From NCBI GenBank assembly GCA_947174805.1, contig CAMWKH010000009.1:1-64000 (forward strand): a DNA stretch of 64,000 nt. Reading direction: 5' to 3'. The notes under the pieces are model-generated. The model saw only the letters and a list, made by a program, of their open reading frames with translations. It was not told where the DNA came from and searched no databases. This DNA comes from an uncultured Roseburia sp. (GTDB lineage Bacteria > Bacillota > Clostridia > Lachnospirales > Lachnospiraceae). Positions within the stretch are counted from its first letter, which is position 1; every line of letters begins with the position of its first letter. Shown in pieces: positions 51,220 through 60,088 of this stretch. Position numbers and translations under genes: made by a program.

Positions 51220-51763
51220 AAACATAAAAAGATTTAAACCCCTAAATGAACAGGAGGCCTTTGATAAAGAACGGATGATTGCGTATATGGCCAAAAACCC
51301 AAATTATCTGAGCAGGAAGGACGATACAGCACATTTTACAGCTTCCATGTGGACGGTAAACAGGGAACGCACGAAAACGCTGATGGTATATCATAATATC
51401 TACAACTCATGGTCGTGGATTGGCGGCCATGCGGACGGAGAGGAAGATTTGTGTTCTGTTGCAATGCGTGAGCTGGAGGAGGAAACCGGGATTAGAAACG
51501 CTGTGCTGCTGAGCCCGGAAATATTCAGCCTGGAAATTTTAACAGTGGATGGGCATGTAAGGAAAGGGACTTATGTGCCCAGCCATTTGCATATGAATGT
51601 CACATATTTTGCCCAGGCGGATGAAGACCAGGAACTAATTGTGAATGATGCAGAAAATCAGGGGGTGAAGTGGCAGCCTTTGGAGGATGCCCTGAAAGTG
51701 TCAACGGAACCCTGGATGGTGGAGTGGGTATATAAAAAGCTGGTGGAGCGGAGTAGATTGTAA
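51206..51763 (+). CDS. NUDIX hydrolase
   Basis: A 185-residue NUDIX enzyme. The NUDIX box is GGHADGEEDLCSVAMRELEEETGI (G-x5-E-x7-R-E-x-x-E-E-x-G), complete. It probably hydrolyses a nucleoside diphosphate derivative. ATG 51206 is preceded by GAGGGA at 51192-51197 and lies within the preceding gene, so they are coupled. The N-terminal NLLENIKRFKPLNEQEAFD is an extension seen in several family members. Confidence 0.85.
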   Translation: MNLLENIKRFKPLNEQEAFDKERMIAYMAKNPNYLSRKDDTAHFTASMWTVNRERTKTLMVYHNIYNSWSWIGGHADGEEDLCSVAMRELEEETGIRNAVLLSPEIFSLEILTVDGHVRKGTYVPSHLHMNVTYFAQADEDQELIVNDAENQGVKWQPLEDALKVSTEPWMVEWVYKKLVERSRL

Positions 51764-51778
51764 CAGTAAGAGATTTTT

Positions 51779-51898
51779 ATGCGCAGTGAGGAAGAAATGT
51801 ATCGTCTGCTTTTGGAGACTGCCAAGGCAGACGACAGGGTTTTGGCGGAAATCCAGGATGCAGGGGAAATAAGGAGGAAAAACTATGTTTTGGGATAA
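51779..51898 (+). pseudogene. Scar of an ANT(6)/AadE-type adenylyltransferase
   Basis: A 39-codon frame begins MRSEEEMYRLLLETAKADD, the N-terminus of aminoglycoside 6-adenylyltransferases (AadE/AadK), and breaks off after DRVLAE into a short unrelated tail that ends inside the next gene. The usual G-S-R-T/A active site that should follow is missing. The remaining 3' part has been replaced by the methyltransferase gene. Confidence 0.65.
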
Positions 51899-52484
51899 AA
51901 TATCCGGTTTATATGATTTTTTTGAAACAATATATAACGGCAGAGTTTACCGGGGACTTGGGGAGAGGGTGGCACAAGAAATCGGTCAGGATGATACCGT
52001 ATTAGAATGTGCCTGCGGAACAGGTGCCATCAGCAGATATATTGCACCCAGGTGCAGACAGTTGATTGCAACGGATTTTTCAAAAGGAATGTTAAAACAG
52101 ACTTGGAAAAAATGCAGAAAGTACAAGAATATAAAGATTAGACGTGCAGATATGACACACTTAAACTGCCGTGACAACAGATTTGACAAAGTAGTTGCAG
52201 GAAATGTCCTCCATTTGCTGGAAGAACCCTATGGGGCAGTAAAAGAATTGGAGCGGGTGTGCAGACCTGGGGGTAAAATCATTATTCCCACCTATATTAA
52301 TGCCTCCAAGGGAGTGAACAAAAAAACTGTGGGCCTTTTGGAACTTGCAGGGGCAAATTTTAAGCGGCAGTTTGATATGGATTCCTACCGAAAATTTTTT
52401 GAGGATGCAGGGTATGAAAATGTGGAGTATTACATTGTTGACGGAAGGATGCCCTGTGCCTTGGCAGTGATTACAAAGCAATAA
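51885..52484 (+). CDS. Class I SAM-dependent methyltransferase
   Basis: A 199-residue UbiE/COQ5-like methyltransferase. SAM motif VLECACGTGAISRYIA (about residues 40-55), motif II region QLIATDFSKGMLKQ, and GNVLHLLEEPYGAVKELERV with RPGGKIIIPTYINASKG. Substrate unknown. GGAGGAAAA at 51872-51880 is the ribosome binding site, located within the AadE-like scar. Confidence 0.85.
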   Translation: MFWDKISGLYDFFETIYNGRVYRGLGERVAQEIGQDDTVLECACGTGAISRYIAPRCRQLIATDFSKGMLKQTWKKCRKYKNIKIRRADMTHLNCRDNRFDKVVAGNVLHLLEEPYGAVKELERVCRPGGKIIIPTYINASKGVNKKTVGLLELAGANFKRQFDMDSYRKFFEDAGYENVEYYIVDGRMPCALAVITKQ

Positions 52485-52740
52485 GGAGGAGACAGATTTT
52501 ATCCGCCAGTGGTGGGAGAGCAATGATGATGTGACATTGATTACCCGTCCCAGACGCTTTGGGAAACCCTTAAGGCAGCGCTTTTTCAGTATAGAAGAAA
52601 AATGCTATGGGGTTTCCCTTATAGCGGAGGGAATAGAGCCGGATAGAATAAGAAAATACAGCTTTGCCCTTGAGGGGAAAACAGTTTTGATTGGGGATTC
52701 CTCTCTATTGACTAATTCCCTCCCAACTGCTAAAATTTGA
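52484..52740 (+). pseudogene. Scar of an AAA-ATPase-like/PD-(D/E)XK protein
   Basis: The frame reads TDFIRQWWESNDDVTLITRP and RRFGKP, the N-terminus of AAA-ATPase-like (PF09820) proteins (usually RPRRFGKT), then joins after a few residues to YGVSLIAEGIEPDRIRKYSF and ALEGKTVLIG, which is the C-terminal tail of the PD-(D/E)XK nuclease-like part (PF08011). About 400 residues between are missing, so this is an internal-deletion remnant, without a proper start (GTG 52531 within). Confidence 0.75.
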
Positions 52741-52814
52741 TTCGACAAATATATTATCAGAAAATACCTACAAGGTAATAAAATACAGAGAAATAAAGTA
52801 AGAGAGGAGAGCTT

Positions 52815-54038
52815 ATGAAAAAGATAAACGGGGGCATTACCGCTCCAAAAGGTTTTTTGGCAGCAGATACTGCGGCGGAAATCAAATATAAAGAACGCCG
52901 TGACATGGCCATGATTTTCAGCGAACAGCCCTGCCGGGCTGCAGGGACTTTTACTAAAAATGTAGTAAAGGCAGCGCCGGTAAAATGGGACAGGGAAATC
53001 GTGGAGAGCAGCCCTTTTGCCCAGGCTGTTGTGGTGAATGCGGGAATTGCCAATGCATGTACCGGGGAGGAGGGCATGTCCTACTGCAGGGAGACGGCCA
53101 AAAAAGCGGGAGAATTATTAAATATTCCGGAGGATTCCGTTCTGGTGGCATCCACCGGAGTAATTGGAATGCAGCTTCCCATAGATAAAATCTGCAAGGG
53201 CATAGAGGATATGGTTCCCAAACTTTCCGGAACAAGAGAAGCCGCCCACACGGCAAGTCTTGCCATTATGACAACTGACACCCACGAGAAAGAAGTGGCT
53301 GTGGAGTTTGAGGTGGAAGGAGTGAAATGTACCATAGGAGGCATGTGCAAGGGTTCCGGCATGATTCACCCGGATATGTGTACCATGTTAAGCTTTGTCA
53401 CCACGGATGCGGCTATCTCTAAAGAGCTGCTTACAGAGGCGTTAAAGGAAGATATTGTGGACACTTACAATATGATTTCCGTGGACGGGGATACCTCCAC
53501 CAATGACACTGTGCTTCTCTTGGCAAACGGCATGGCGGGAAACCGGGAGATAAGGACGAGAGACGAGAGTTATACAGCATTTAAAGAGGCATTAAATTAT
53601 ATCAACACCACCCTGGCAAAAGAGATGGCAGGGGACGGGGAAGGGGCCACGGCACTTTTTGAGGTAAAAGTGGTGGGGGCAGAGAGCAAAGAGCAGGCCA
53701 GGGTTTTAAGCCGTTCCGCTGTCTCCTCCAACCTGGTAAAATCGGCTGTCTACGGACACGATGCCAACTGCGGCAGGATTCTCTGTGCCTTTGGATACTC
53801 CGGGGCGGAATTTGACCCGGAAAAAATTGATTTATTTTATGAGAGCGCAGCGGGAAAAATCCAGGTGGTAAAAGACGGGGCCGCTTTAAAATTTGATGAG
53901 GAACTGGCCGCAAGGATTTTATCAGAGCCGGTGGTCAGCGCCATTGCAGATTTTAAATCCGGGGAATCCACCGCCACAGCATGGGGATGTGATTTAACTT
54001 ATGACTATATAAAGATAAATGCAGACTACCGTTCCTGA
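52815..54038 (+). CDS. argJ: Bifunctional ornithine acetyltransferase / N-acetylglutamate synthase
   Basis: A 407-residue ArgJ, which transfers acetyl from N-acetylornithine to glutamate and can also use acetyl-CoA. It begins GGITAPKGFLAADTAAEIKY. The self-cleavage site region is CKGSGMIHPDMCTMLSFVTTDA, with cleavage expected before the Thr; SVDGDTSTNDTVLLLANG and AKEMAGDGEGATALFEV are further signatures. AGAGGAGAG precedes ATG 52815. It restarts the arginine gene order after the accessory island; argB follows 30 bases later. Confidence 0.96.
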   Translation: MKKINGGITAPKGFLAADTAAEIKYKERRDMAMIFSEQPCRAAGTFTKNVVKAAPVKWDREIVESSPFAQAVVVNAGIANACTGEEGMSYCRETAKKAGELLNIPEDSVLVASTGVIGMQLPIDKICKGIEDMVPKLSGTREAAHTASLAIMTTDTHEKEVAVEFEVEGVKCTIGGMCKGSGMIHPDMCTMLSFVTTDAAISKELLTEALKEDIVDTYNMISVDGDTSTNDTVLLLANGMAGNREIRTRDESYTAFKEALNYINTTLAKEMAGDGEGATALFEVKVVGAESKEQARVLSRSAVSSNLVKSAVYGHDANCGRILCAFGYSGAEFDPEKIDLFYESAAGKIQVVKDGAALKFDEELAARILSEPVVSAIADFKSGESTATAWGCDLTYDYIKINADYRS

Positions 54039-54068
54039 CATTAGAAAATCAGAAAGAAGGATACAAAA

Positions 54069-54971
54069 ATGGAAGAAGATACAATGAAACATATACTGGA
54101 AAAAGCGGAGGTGCTCATAGAGGCGCTGCCTTATATCCAGCGGTTTAACAGAAAAATAATCGTGGTAAAATACGGGGGAAGCGCTATGCTTGACGAAAAT
54201 TTAAAACGTCAGGTCATAGAGGATGTGACCCTTTTAAAGCTGGTAGGTTTTAAGCCTATTATTGTCCACGGCGGGGGAAAAGACATCAGCAAGTGGGTGG
54301 AGAAATCCGGGATGGAGCCGGAATTTATTAACGGCCTTAGGAAAACAGACGCCGCCACCATGGAGATTGCGGAGATGGTGTTGAACAGAGTGAATAAGTC
54401 CCTGGTGCAGAAAGTCCAGGTTTTAGGCGTAAACGCCGTGGGTATCAGCGGGAAAGACGGCGGGCTTTTAAAGGTGGAGAAAAAATATTCTGACGGAAAA
54501 GATATTGGGTTTGTGGGGGAAATCAAAGAGGTGAATCCCAAGGTTTTATATGATTTGCTGGAAAAAGATTTCCTTCCCATTGTCTGCCCCATTGGAATGG
54601 ACGACAAATTTGACACCTACAACATCAATGCGGACGATGCGGCCTGTGCCATTGCAAGGGCCATGAAAGCGGAAAAGCTGGCGTTTTTAACAGATATTGA
54701 AGGGGTGTACAAAGACCCTTCCGACAAGGCTTCCCTGATTTCCGAACTGCCCATCGCAGAGGCCAAGGAGCTGATTGCAGGGGGATATATCGGCGGGGGT
54801 ATGCTGCCCAAACTAAATAATTGTATCGATGCCATGGAACACGGTGTTTCCAGAGTACATATTTTAGACGGGAGAATTCCCCATTGTCTGCTGCTTGAAA
54901 TCTTTACCAATAAGGGTATCGGAACTGCTATTTTAGGGGAGAAAGAGGAGAGGTATTATCATGAATCGTGA
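54069..54971 (+). CDS. argB: Acetylglutamate kinase
   Basis: A 300-residue N-acetylglutamate kinase of the amino acid kinase family. [63 protein letters not shown] and [20 protein letters not shown] are all present. Presence of an N-terminal helix (residues 1-30) is typical of the arginine-sensitive hexameric type, so feedback inhibition is possible. argD overlaps its end by 11 bases. Confidence 0.96.
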   Translation: MEEDTMKHILEKAEVLIEALPYIQRFNRKIIVVKYGGSAMLDENLKRQVIEDVTLLKLVGFKPIIVHGGGKDISKWVEKSGMEPEFINGLRKTDAATMEIAEMVLNRVNKSLVQKVQVLGVNAVGISGKDGGLLKVEKKYSDGKDIGFVGEIKEVNPKVLYDLLEKDFLPIVCPIGMDDKFDTYNINADDAACAIARAMKAEKLAFLTDIEGVYKDPSDKASLISELPIAEAKELIAGGYIGGGMLPKLNNCIDAMEHGVSRVHILDGRIPHCLLLEIFTNKGIGTAILGEKEERYYHES

Positions 54972-56157
54972 CGGGTACATACAGGAAGCGGAGAAAGACC
55001 TGCTTCACACTTACAACCGGTATGGGGTTGTATTAGAAAAGGGAAAGGATGTATATCTCTTTGACACTGAGGGGAAAAAGTATCTGGATTTTGCTGCGGG
55101 CATCGCCGTCTGTGCATTGGGATATGACAATGAAGAGTACAGCGAGGCATTAAAAAGGCAGGTGGATGATTTAATCCACACCTCCAATCTCTACTATAAT
55201 GTTCCAACGATAAGGGCTGCGGAGAGAATAAAAAAGGCCAGCGGCATGGACCGGGTATTTTTTACCAACAGCGGAACAGAGGCCATAGAGGGGGCCATAA
55301 AAGCGGCAAAAAAATATGCCTATACAAGAGACGGCCATGCAGGCCATGAAATTATTGCTATGAACCACTCTTTTCACGGAAGGAGCCTGGGGGCGTTGTC
55401 TGTCACAGGAAACAGGCATTACCAGGAGCCCTTTGAACCATTGCTTCCAGGGGTTTGTTTTGCGGATTTCAACGACCTTAGCAGCGTAAAGACCTTGGTG
55501 ACAGACAGGACCTGCGCCATTATTTTAGAGACTGTCCAAGGGGAAGGGGGAATTTATCCCGCATCCAAAGAATTTTTGGAAGGGGTGGCAAAACTCTGCA
55601 GGGAAAAGGATATTCTTTTGATTTTAGATGAAATCCAGTGTGGTATGGGCAGAACCGGAAAAATGTTTGCCTGGCAGCACTATGACGTAAAGCCGGATAT
55701 TATGACAGCGGCAAAGGCGTTAGGCTGCGGCGTTCCCGTAGGGGCTTTCCTTATGACAGAGCGGGTGGCGGAAAAATCTCTGTGTCCGGGAGACCATGGC
55801 ACAACCTACGGCGGCAATCCTTTGGTGGGGGCTGCAGTGGATAAGGTGCTTGAGATTATGGAGCGCGACAAACTGGCCGACCATGCAAAAGTTATGGGGG
55901 AATATCTGTGGAAATCCCTGGAGGGCTTGAAAGATAAATATGATTTTGTCATTGCCCACCGGGGAATAGGCCTGATGCAGGGGCTTAAGACAACCCTTCC
56001 TGTGGGAGAGGTTTCAAAGAAGGCTTTATCCAAAGGCCTTGTTTTAATCACGGCAGGCCAAGATGTGCTGCGCTTTGTACCTCCCCTTGTGATAGAAAAG
56101 AAAGACGTGGACGAGATGATAGAGATATTAACGGAAGTGTTTGAGGAAATGAAATAA
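54961..56157 (+). CDS. argD: Acetylornithine aminotransferase
   Basis: A 398-residue class III PLP aminotransferase for the fourth step of ornithine synthesis. Signatures: [73 protein letters not shown] and the PLP lysine in [16 protein letters not shown]. Its start lies inside argB (AAGAGGAGAGG precedes it), and its stop TAA overlaps the next start (TAATGG), so four genes form a coupled chain. Confidence 0.95.
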   Translation: MNRDGYIQEAEKDLLHTYNRYGVVLEKGKDVYLFDTEGKKYLDFAAGIAVCALGYDNEEYSEALKRQVDDLIHTSNLYYNVPTIRAAERIKKASGMDRVFFTNSGTEAIEGAIKAAKKYAYTRDGHAGHEIIAMNHSFHGRSLGALSVTGNRHYQEPFEPLLPGVCFADFNDLSSVKTLVTDRTCAIILETVQGEGGIYPASKEFLEGVAKLCREKDILLILDEIQCGMGRTGKMFAWQHYDVKPDIMTAAKALGCGVPVGAFLMTERVAEKSLCPGDHGTTYGGNPLVGAAVDKVLEIMERDKLADHAKVMGEYLWKSLEGLKDKYDFVIAHRGIGLMQGLKTTLPVGEVSKKALSKGLVLITAGQDVLRFVPPLVIEKKDVDEMIEILTEVFEEMK

Positions 56158-57377
56158 TGGATTCATCAAGAAAGAAAAAAGAGTTTTCTGTCTATCTTCT
56201 GCTTTTGTTTGGAACCGTTTTAATGATTAAGTCCCGCTATGGACAGTCAGAGAGTTTTGTGATTGAAAAACAGGAAGAATTGGGGACGCAGGAGACGGAA
56301 AGTCAGCCGGAGGATAAGGTGCAGAGGACTTATGAGCCGGGAGAAGAAATTACTTTATGGTTTTACGGGCCGGAGAACAAAGAATTTTTTGAAAACTGTG
56401 CAGACTCCTTCCAGGAGGAGACAGGGGTTTTGGTGAAGGTAAAAGAGCAGCAGTCCTTCAACTATTTTTCCGGGGTTTACGAAGCCTCTAAATCCGGGGA
56501 ACTTACGCCGGATGTATACCTTTTGCCGGGAGAGCAGTTAGAGCAGGCGTATTACACCCAGATATTGGCGGAAAATCAGGTTAGCTTTCCGGAAGATTGT
56601 GCCGAAATGGCGGCTAATACATGCAGTTTTTTAGATGACGGAAAATATTACGGCTATCCCCTTTATTTTAACACCAGCGTGTTCGCTTACCGCAAAGACT
56701 ATTTTGAGACGGCGCCGGCCTCCATTCAGGAGATTATAGACTATTCCCTGGAGCATGAGCCTGGGGAAGGGGTGGAGAAGCTTTTGGAGTGGGACCTGTC
56801 TGACCCCCGGTGCAACTACGCCTTTTTGGGCAGCGGCATTACTTTTTCCAAAGAGGAGGGGTGTGTGTACCCCGCATATGAGGAGGAGGTATATGAAAAC
56901 TGCAAAACTTTTTTCGGTAACCTTACCGCAGTGATTGCCCTGGATGAGGAGGAACCTGGCAGCAGGAAAGTGGCGGAGGATTTTGCCGGGGGCAGGACGG
57001 TGGCAGCTCTGCTCTCCCCAGAGGAGTTAGGAGAGCTGGAAGAAAACTGGGGGGTGGAGAAGCTTCCAAAATTAAACGATGAACTTTCCATGTGCCCGGT
57101 ATCGGAGACAACGGTGCTCTGCGTTAACGGCGTGACGGAACATGCCGGTGCGGCACAGGATTTTGCCGCTTACGCATCCTCACTTTCCTGGGAAGAAAAG
57201 CTTTCGGATATGACAGGACATTTCCCGGTGATAAAAACCGCCTTAAAAGGAGGGCTTCAGGAGACTGCCTTTTTGCAGTATGAGGAGGGCAGAAAAAAGC
57301 CTCAGGGATTAAATGTCACAGATTTCTGGGTAAAATTCCAGAGTCAGGCCCTTAAGGTGTGGCATGACTCTGAGTAA
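56157..57377 (+). CDS. Membrane-anchored extracellular solute-binding-like protein
   Basis: A 406-residue protein with an N-terminal hydrophobic segment (about residues 10-23, VYLLLLFGTVLMI) and an extracellular family 1 binding-protein domain: EEITLWFYGPENKEFFENCA, KSGELTPDVYLLPGEQL, YYGYPLYFNTSVFAYRKDYF. It has no lipobox cysteine, so it is anchored rather than lipidated. No permease is adjacent. It is translationally coupled to argD, an odd partner. Its substrate cannot be predicted from the sequence. Confidence 0.75.
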   Translation: MDSSRKKKEFSVYLLLLFGTVLMIKSRYGQSESFVIEKQEELGTQETESQPEDKVQRTYEPGEEITLWFYGPENKEFFENCADSFQEETGVLVKVKEQQSFNYFSGVYEASKSGELTPDVYLLPGEQLEQAYYTQILAENQVSFPEDCAEMAANTCSFLDDGKYYGYPLYFNTSVFAYRKDYFETAPASIQEIIDYSLEHEPGEGVEKLLEWDLSDPRCNYAFLGSGITFSKEEGCVYPAYEEEVYENCKTFFGNLTAVIALDEEEPGSRKVAEDFAGGRTVAALLSPEELGELEENWGVEKLPKLNDELSMCPVSETTVLCVNGVTEHAGAAQDFAAYASSLSWEEKLSDMTGHFPVIKTALKGGLQETAFLQYEEGRKKPQGLNVTDFWVKFQSQALKVWHDSE

Positions 57378-57441
57378 ACAGAGATATAAAATGAATATAT
57401 ATATTAAAGATCGGCAATCATATAATAAAGAGTGAAAATCC

Positions 57442-57472
57442 ATACCCTGCAATTTTGCAGGGTATTTTGTTT
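57442..57472 (+). terminator. Rho-independent terminator of the argJBD operon
   Basis: ATACCCTGCAA (57442-57452) pairs with TTGCAGGGTAT (57455-57465), followed by TTTGTTT. It closes the arg-linked operon. Confidence 0.85.
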
Positions 57473-57585
57473 GAACAGACAGTCACATATTTTCAGGTGC
57501 AGGGATACAATGGTGATATTAACCAAAAATCAGTTGGTAAAATTATGAAAAACCACAAAATATCCAATGAAAGATGAAAAAGGTA

Positions 57586-57613
57586 TTGCTTTTTTTGAAA
57601 AACATGTTATAGT
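57586..57613 (+). promoter_or_regulatory. Promoter of the maltodextrin-type operon
   Basis: TTGCTT (57586-57591), 16 bases, TATAGT (57608-57613) with an extended -10 (TGT before it). The operators start 13 bases downstream of the -10. Confidence 0.75.
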
Positions 57614-57625
57614 AAATATATCAAC

Positions 57626-57664
57626 TGAAAACGTTACCGGAAACGTTACAGGAAACGTTTTCAG
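57626..57664 (+). promoter_or_regulatory. Triple LacI-type operator
   Basis: Three AACGTT cores at 57630-57635, 57642-57647 and 57654-57659, exactly 12 bp apart, each with (G)GAAA before it and overlapping flanks. This is the typical core of LacI/MalR-family operators. They cover the transcription start region, and the LacI family gene at 61036 is the obvious regulator. Confidence 0.8.
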
Positions 57665-57706
57665 AAATAAAAATATTTGATTCACTATTAAGTAGGAGGA
57701 TGAAAA

Positions 57707-59146
57707 ATGAAGAAAAAGAGCGTAGCAACATTATTATTACTTTCCATGGCAGCAAGCTTATTTGCAGGATGTGGAAACGGAGGAAATGATTCCGCAGCAG
57801 ATGCAAATAAAACAGACAGTGCAAGCAATGCGGCACCTTCAACTGAGGCGGCAGATACAGGAGACGACGCAGCAGCTCCTGCAGCAAGCGGAGACGGAGC
57901 AGTTTACTATCTTAACTTTAAACCGGAGCAGGATCAGCAGTGGCAGGATCTTGCAAAAGCTTACACAGACGAGACAGGCGTTCCTGTAACAGTTGTAACA
58001 GCAGCTTCCGGAACATATGAGTCTACATTAAAGTCTGAAATGGCTAAGACAGAAGCTCCTACCTTATTCCAGGTGAACGGACCGGTGGGACTGGCATCTT
58101 GGAAAGATTACTGCTTAGATTTAAAAGACACAGACCTTTACTCTCATGTAAAGAGCGATGACTTCGTATTAAAAGACGGAGATGCCGTACAGGGTATCGC
58201 TTATGTTATTGAGACATACGGCCTTATCTACAACAAGACAGTACTTGATGCATACTGCAAGATGGACGGCGCAAAAGTAGATTCCATCGACAAAATCAAC
58301 AACTTTGCAACATTAAAAGAAGTGGCAGACGACATTCAGTCACGTCTTGCAGAGGTAAGCGAGGCAGCAGGCCCTGATTACAATCTGGCTGGTGCATTCT
58401 CCTCCGCAGGAATGGATTCCTCTTCTGACTGGAGATTTAAAACTCACCTTGCAAACCTTCCAATCTACTATGAGTACAAAGATAAAGGAATCGGTGAGAC
58501 AGATGCCATCGAAGGAACATATCTTGACCAGTACAAACAAATTTTTGACTTATACATCAACGATGCAACCTGCGAGCCTGCTATGATTGCAACAAAGACA
58601 GGGGATGACTCCACTGCTGAATTTGCTTTAGGCGAGGCAGTATTCTACCAGAACGGTACATGGGCTTACCAGAACATCATCGACGCTGGATTACTTACAG
58701 ATGATGACCTTGGCATGATGCCAATCTACATCGGCGCTCCCGGCGAGGAGAACCAGGGACTTTGTACAGGATCTGAGAACTACTGGTGTATCAACAAGAA
58801 CGCTTCCGAAGCAGACATCAAGGCGACAGAAGATTTCTTAAACTGGGTTGTTACAAGCGACACAGGCCGGGACAGCATTGCAAACCAGATGGGATTCGTA
58901 ACACCATTTGATACTTTTGACGATGGATATACACCTGCAAACGTATTGGTAGACGCTTCTAATGCATCTATTGATGCAGGCCAGACTCAAGTATCCTGGA
59001 ACTTCTCTACCATTCCTTCTGAGGGATGGAAAGACGGTGTGGGCGCAGCTTTAACAGAGTACGCACAGGGCACCGGCGAATGGGATGCTGTTAAGACCGC
59101 ATTTATTGACGGATGGAAAACAGAGTACGAAGCTACTCATAATTAA
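57707..59146 (+). CDS. Sugar ABC transporter substrate-binding lipoprotein (maltodextrin type)
   Basis: A 479-residue lipoprotein. Signal sequence with lipobox LFAGC (Cys at residue 22), then an acidic low-complexity linker (about 25-62), then a family 1 binding domain: YLNFKPEQDQQWQDLAKAYT, APTLFQVNGPVGLASWKDY, LGEAVFYQNGTWAYQNII and ENYWCINKNASEADIKATEDFL. Composition is rich in Ala, Thr and Asp. Codon use is unusually AT-ending and uniform, as for a highly expressed gene. AGGAGG at 57692-57697 is the ribosome binding site. Downstream malQ and the operators suggest maltodextrins as substrate. Confidence 0.88.
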   Translation: MKKKSVATLLLLSMAASLFAGCGNGGNDSAADANKTDSASNAAPSTEAADTGDDAAAPAASGDGAVYYLNFKPEQDQQWQDLAKAYTDETGVPVTVVTAASGTYESTLKSEMAKTEAPTLFQVNGPVGLASWKDYCLDLKDTDLYSHVKSDDFVLKDGDAVQGIAYVIETYGLIYNKTVLDAYCKMDGAKVDSIDKINNFATLKEVADDIQSRLAEVSEAAGPDYNLAGAFSSAGMDSSSDWRFKTHLANLPIYYEYKDKGIGETDAIEGTYLDQYKQIFDLYINDATCEPAMIATKTGDDSTAEFALGEAVFYQNGTWAYQNIIDAGLLTDDDLGMMPIYIGAPGEENQGLCTGSENYWCINKNASEADIKATEDFLNWVVTSDTGRDSIANQMGFVTPFDTFDDGYTPANVLVDASNASIDAGQTQVSWNFSTIPSEGWKDGVGAALTEYAQGTGEWDAVKTAFIDGWKTEYEATHN

Positions 59147-59198
59147 GAATTAACCTGAAGGTGGTTTTACTTTAGAAACGTATTGTCAGGGATTTTGC

Positions 59199-59220
59199 GG
59201 AGGCGGGAATACCCGCCTCC
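59199..59220 (+). terminator. GC-rich hairpin between binding protein and permease
   Basis: GGAGGCGGG (59199-59207), loop AATA, CCCGCCTCC (59212-59220). No T-run follows (TATATAG), so it fits a 3' stabiliser or partial stop that lets binding-protein mRNA exceed permease mRNA. Confidence 0.6.
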
Positions 59221-59245
59221 TATATAGAAAGAAAGGAAAATAATT

Positions 59246-60088
59246 ATGGATAAGGCGATTAAGAGATATTTTCCCCTTTTTGCATTACCGACTTTGGTGG
59301 CATTTACAATAGGATTCATAGTTCCTTTTGCTATGGGTATCTACTTATCATTTTGTAAATTTACAACTGTAACAGATGCAAAGTTTGTGGGACTGAGCAA
59401 TTATGCAAAAGCTTTTACAGATGGTACATTCGGTCATTCCCTTTGGTATACTGCATTATTTACGATTGTTTCGGTATTATTGATAAATGTTTTGGCATTT
59501 GCCATTGCGATGCTTTTAACAAAGGGAATTAGAGGAACAAACATGTTCCGTACCGTATTCTTTATGCCGAACTTAATCGGTGGTATCGTGTTAGGTTATA
59601 TCTGGCAGCTTATTTTAAACGGTATCCTGGCTAACTTCGGAAGAACTCTGGTATACAGCGCTACATATGGATTCTGGGGTCTGGTTATCCTTATGTGCTG
59701 GCAGCAGATAGGTTATATGATGATTATCTATATTGCCGGTATTCAGAATATTCCAGGAGAATTGATTGAAGCGGCAAAAATCGACGGAGCGACAGCTCCC
59801 CAGGTACTGACGAACGTAACACTTCCCATGGTAATGCCATCCATTACCGTGTGTACATTTTTAACTTTAACCAATGGATTTAAACTCTTCGACCAGAACT
59901 TAGCACTTACAAACGGTGCTCCTTCTGATATGTCCCAGATGATGGCGTTAAATATTTATGACACATTCTATACCAGACAGGGATTTGAAGGCGTAGGTCA
60001 GGCAAAAGCAGTTGTATTCTTTATCATTGTGGCAGTTATCGCAGTTGGACAGAATGTCCTCACCAGAAGTAAGGAGGTGCAGCAGTAA
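59246..60088 (+). CDS. Sugar ABC transporter permease (MalF-like)
   Basis: A 280-residue permease with six membrane segments (first at about 13-35, LFALPTLVAFTIGFIVPFAM). The cytoplasmic EAA loop is ELIEAAKIDGATAPQVLTNV, where the ATPase docks. It belongs to the binding-protein-dependent family CUT1. GAAAGGAAA at 59231-59239 is the ribosome binding site, and its stop overlaps the next gene by one base. No ATPase gene is in the operon; CUT1 systems of Firmicutes often share one MsmX/MalK-like ATPase. Confidence 0.9.
   Translation: MDKAIKRYFPLFALPTLVAFTIGFIVPFAMGIYLSFCKFTTVTDAKFVGLSNYAKAFTDGTFGHSLWYTALFTIVSVLLINVLAFAIAMLLTKGIRGTNMFRTVFFMPNLIGGIVLGYIWQLILNGILANFGRTLVYSATYGFWGLVILMCWQQIGYMMIIYIAGIQNIPGELIEAAKIDGATAPQVLTNVTLPMVMPSITVCTFLTLTNGFKLFDQNLALTNGAPSDMSQMMALNIYDTFYTRQGFEGVGQAKAVVFFIIVAVIAVGQNVLTRSKEVQQ

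Noticed and set aside
52741..52814. ArgR box before argJ
   Set aside because: Best match (AAGGTAATAAAATACAGA) keeps only two of five core bases in one half-site; too weak to list.
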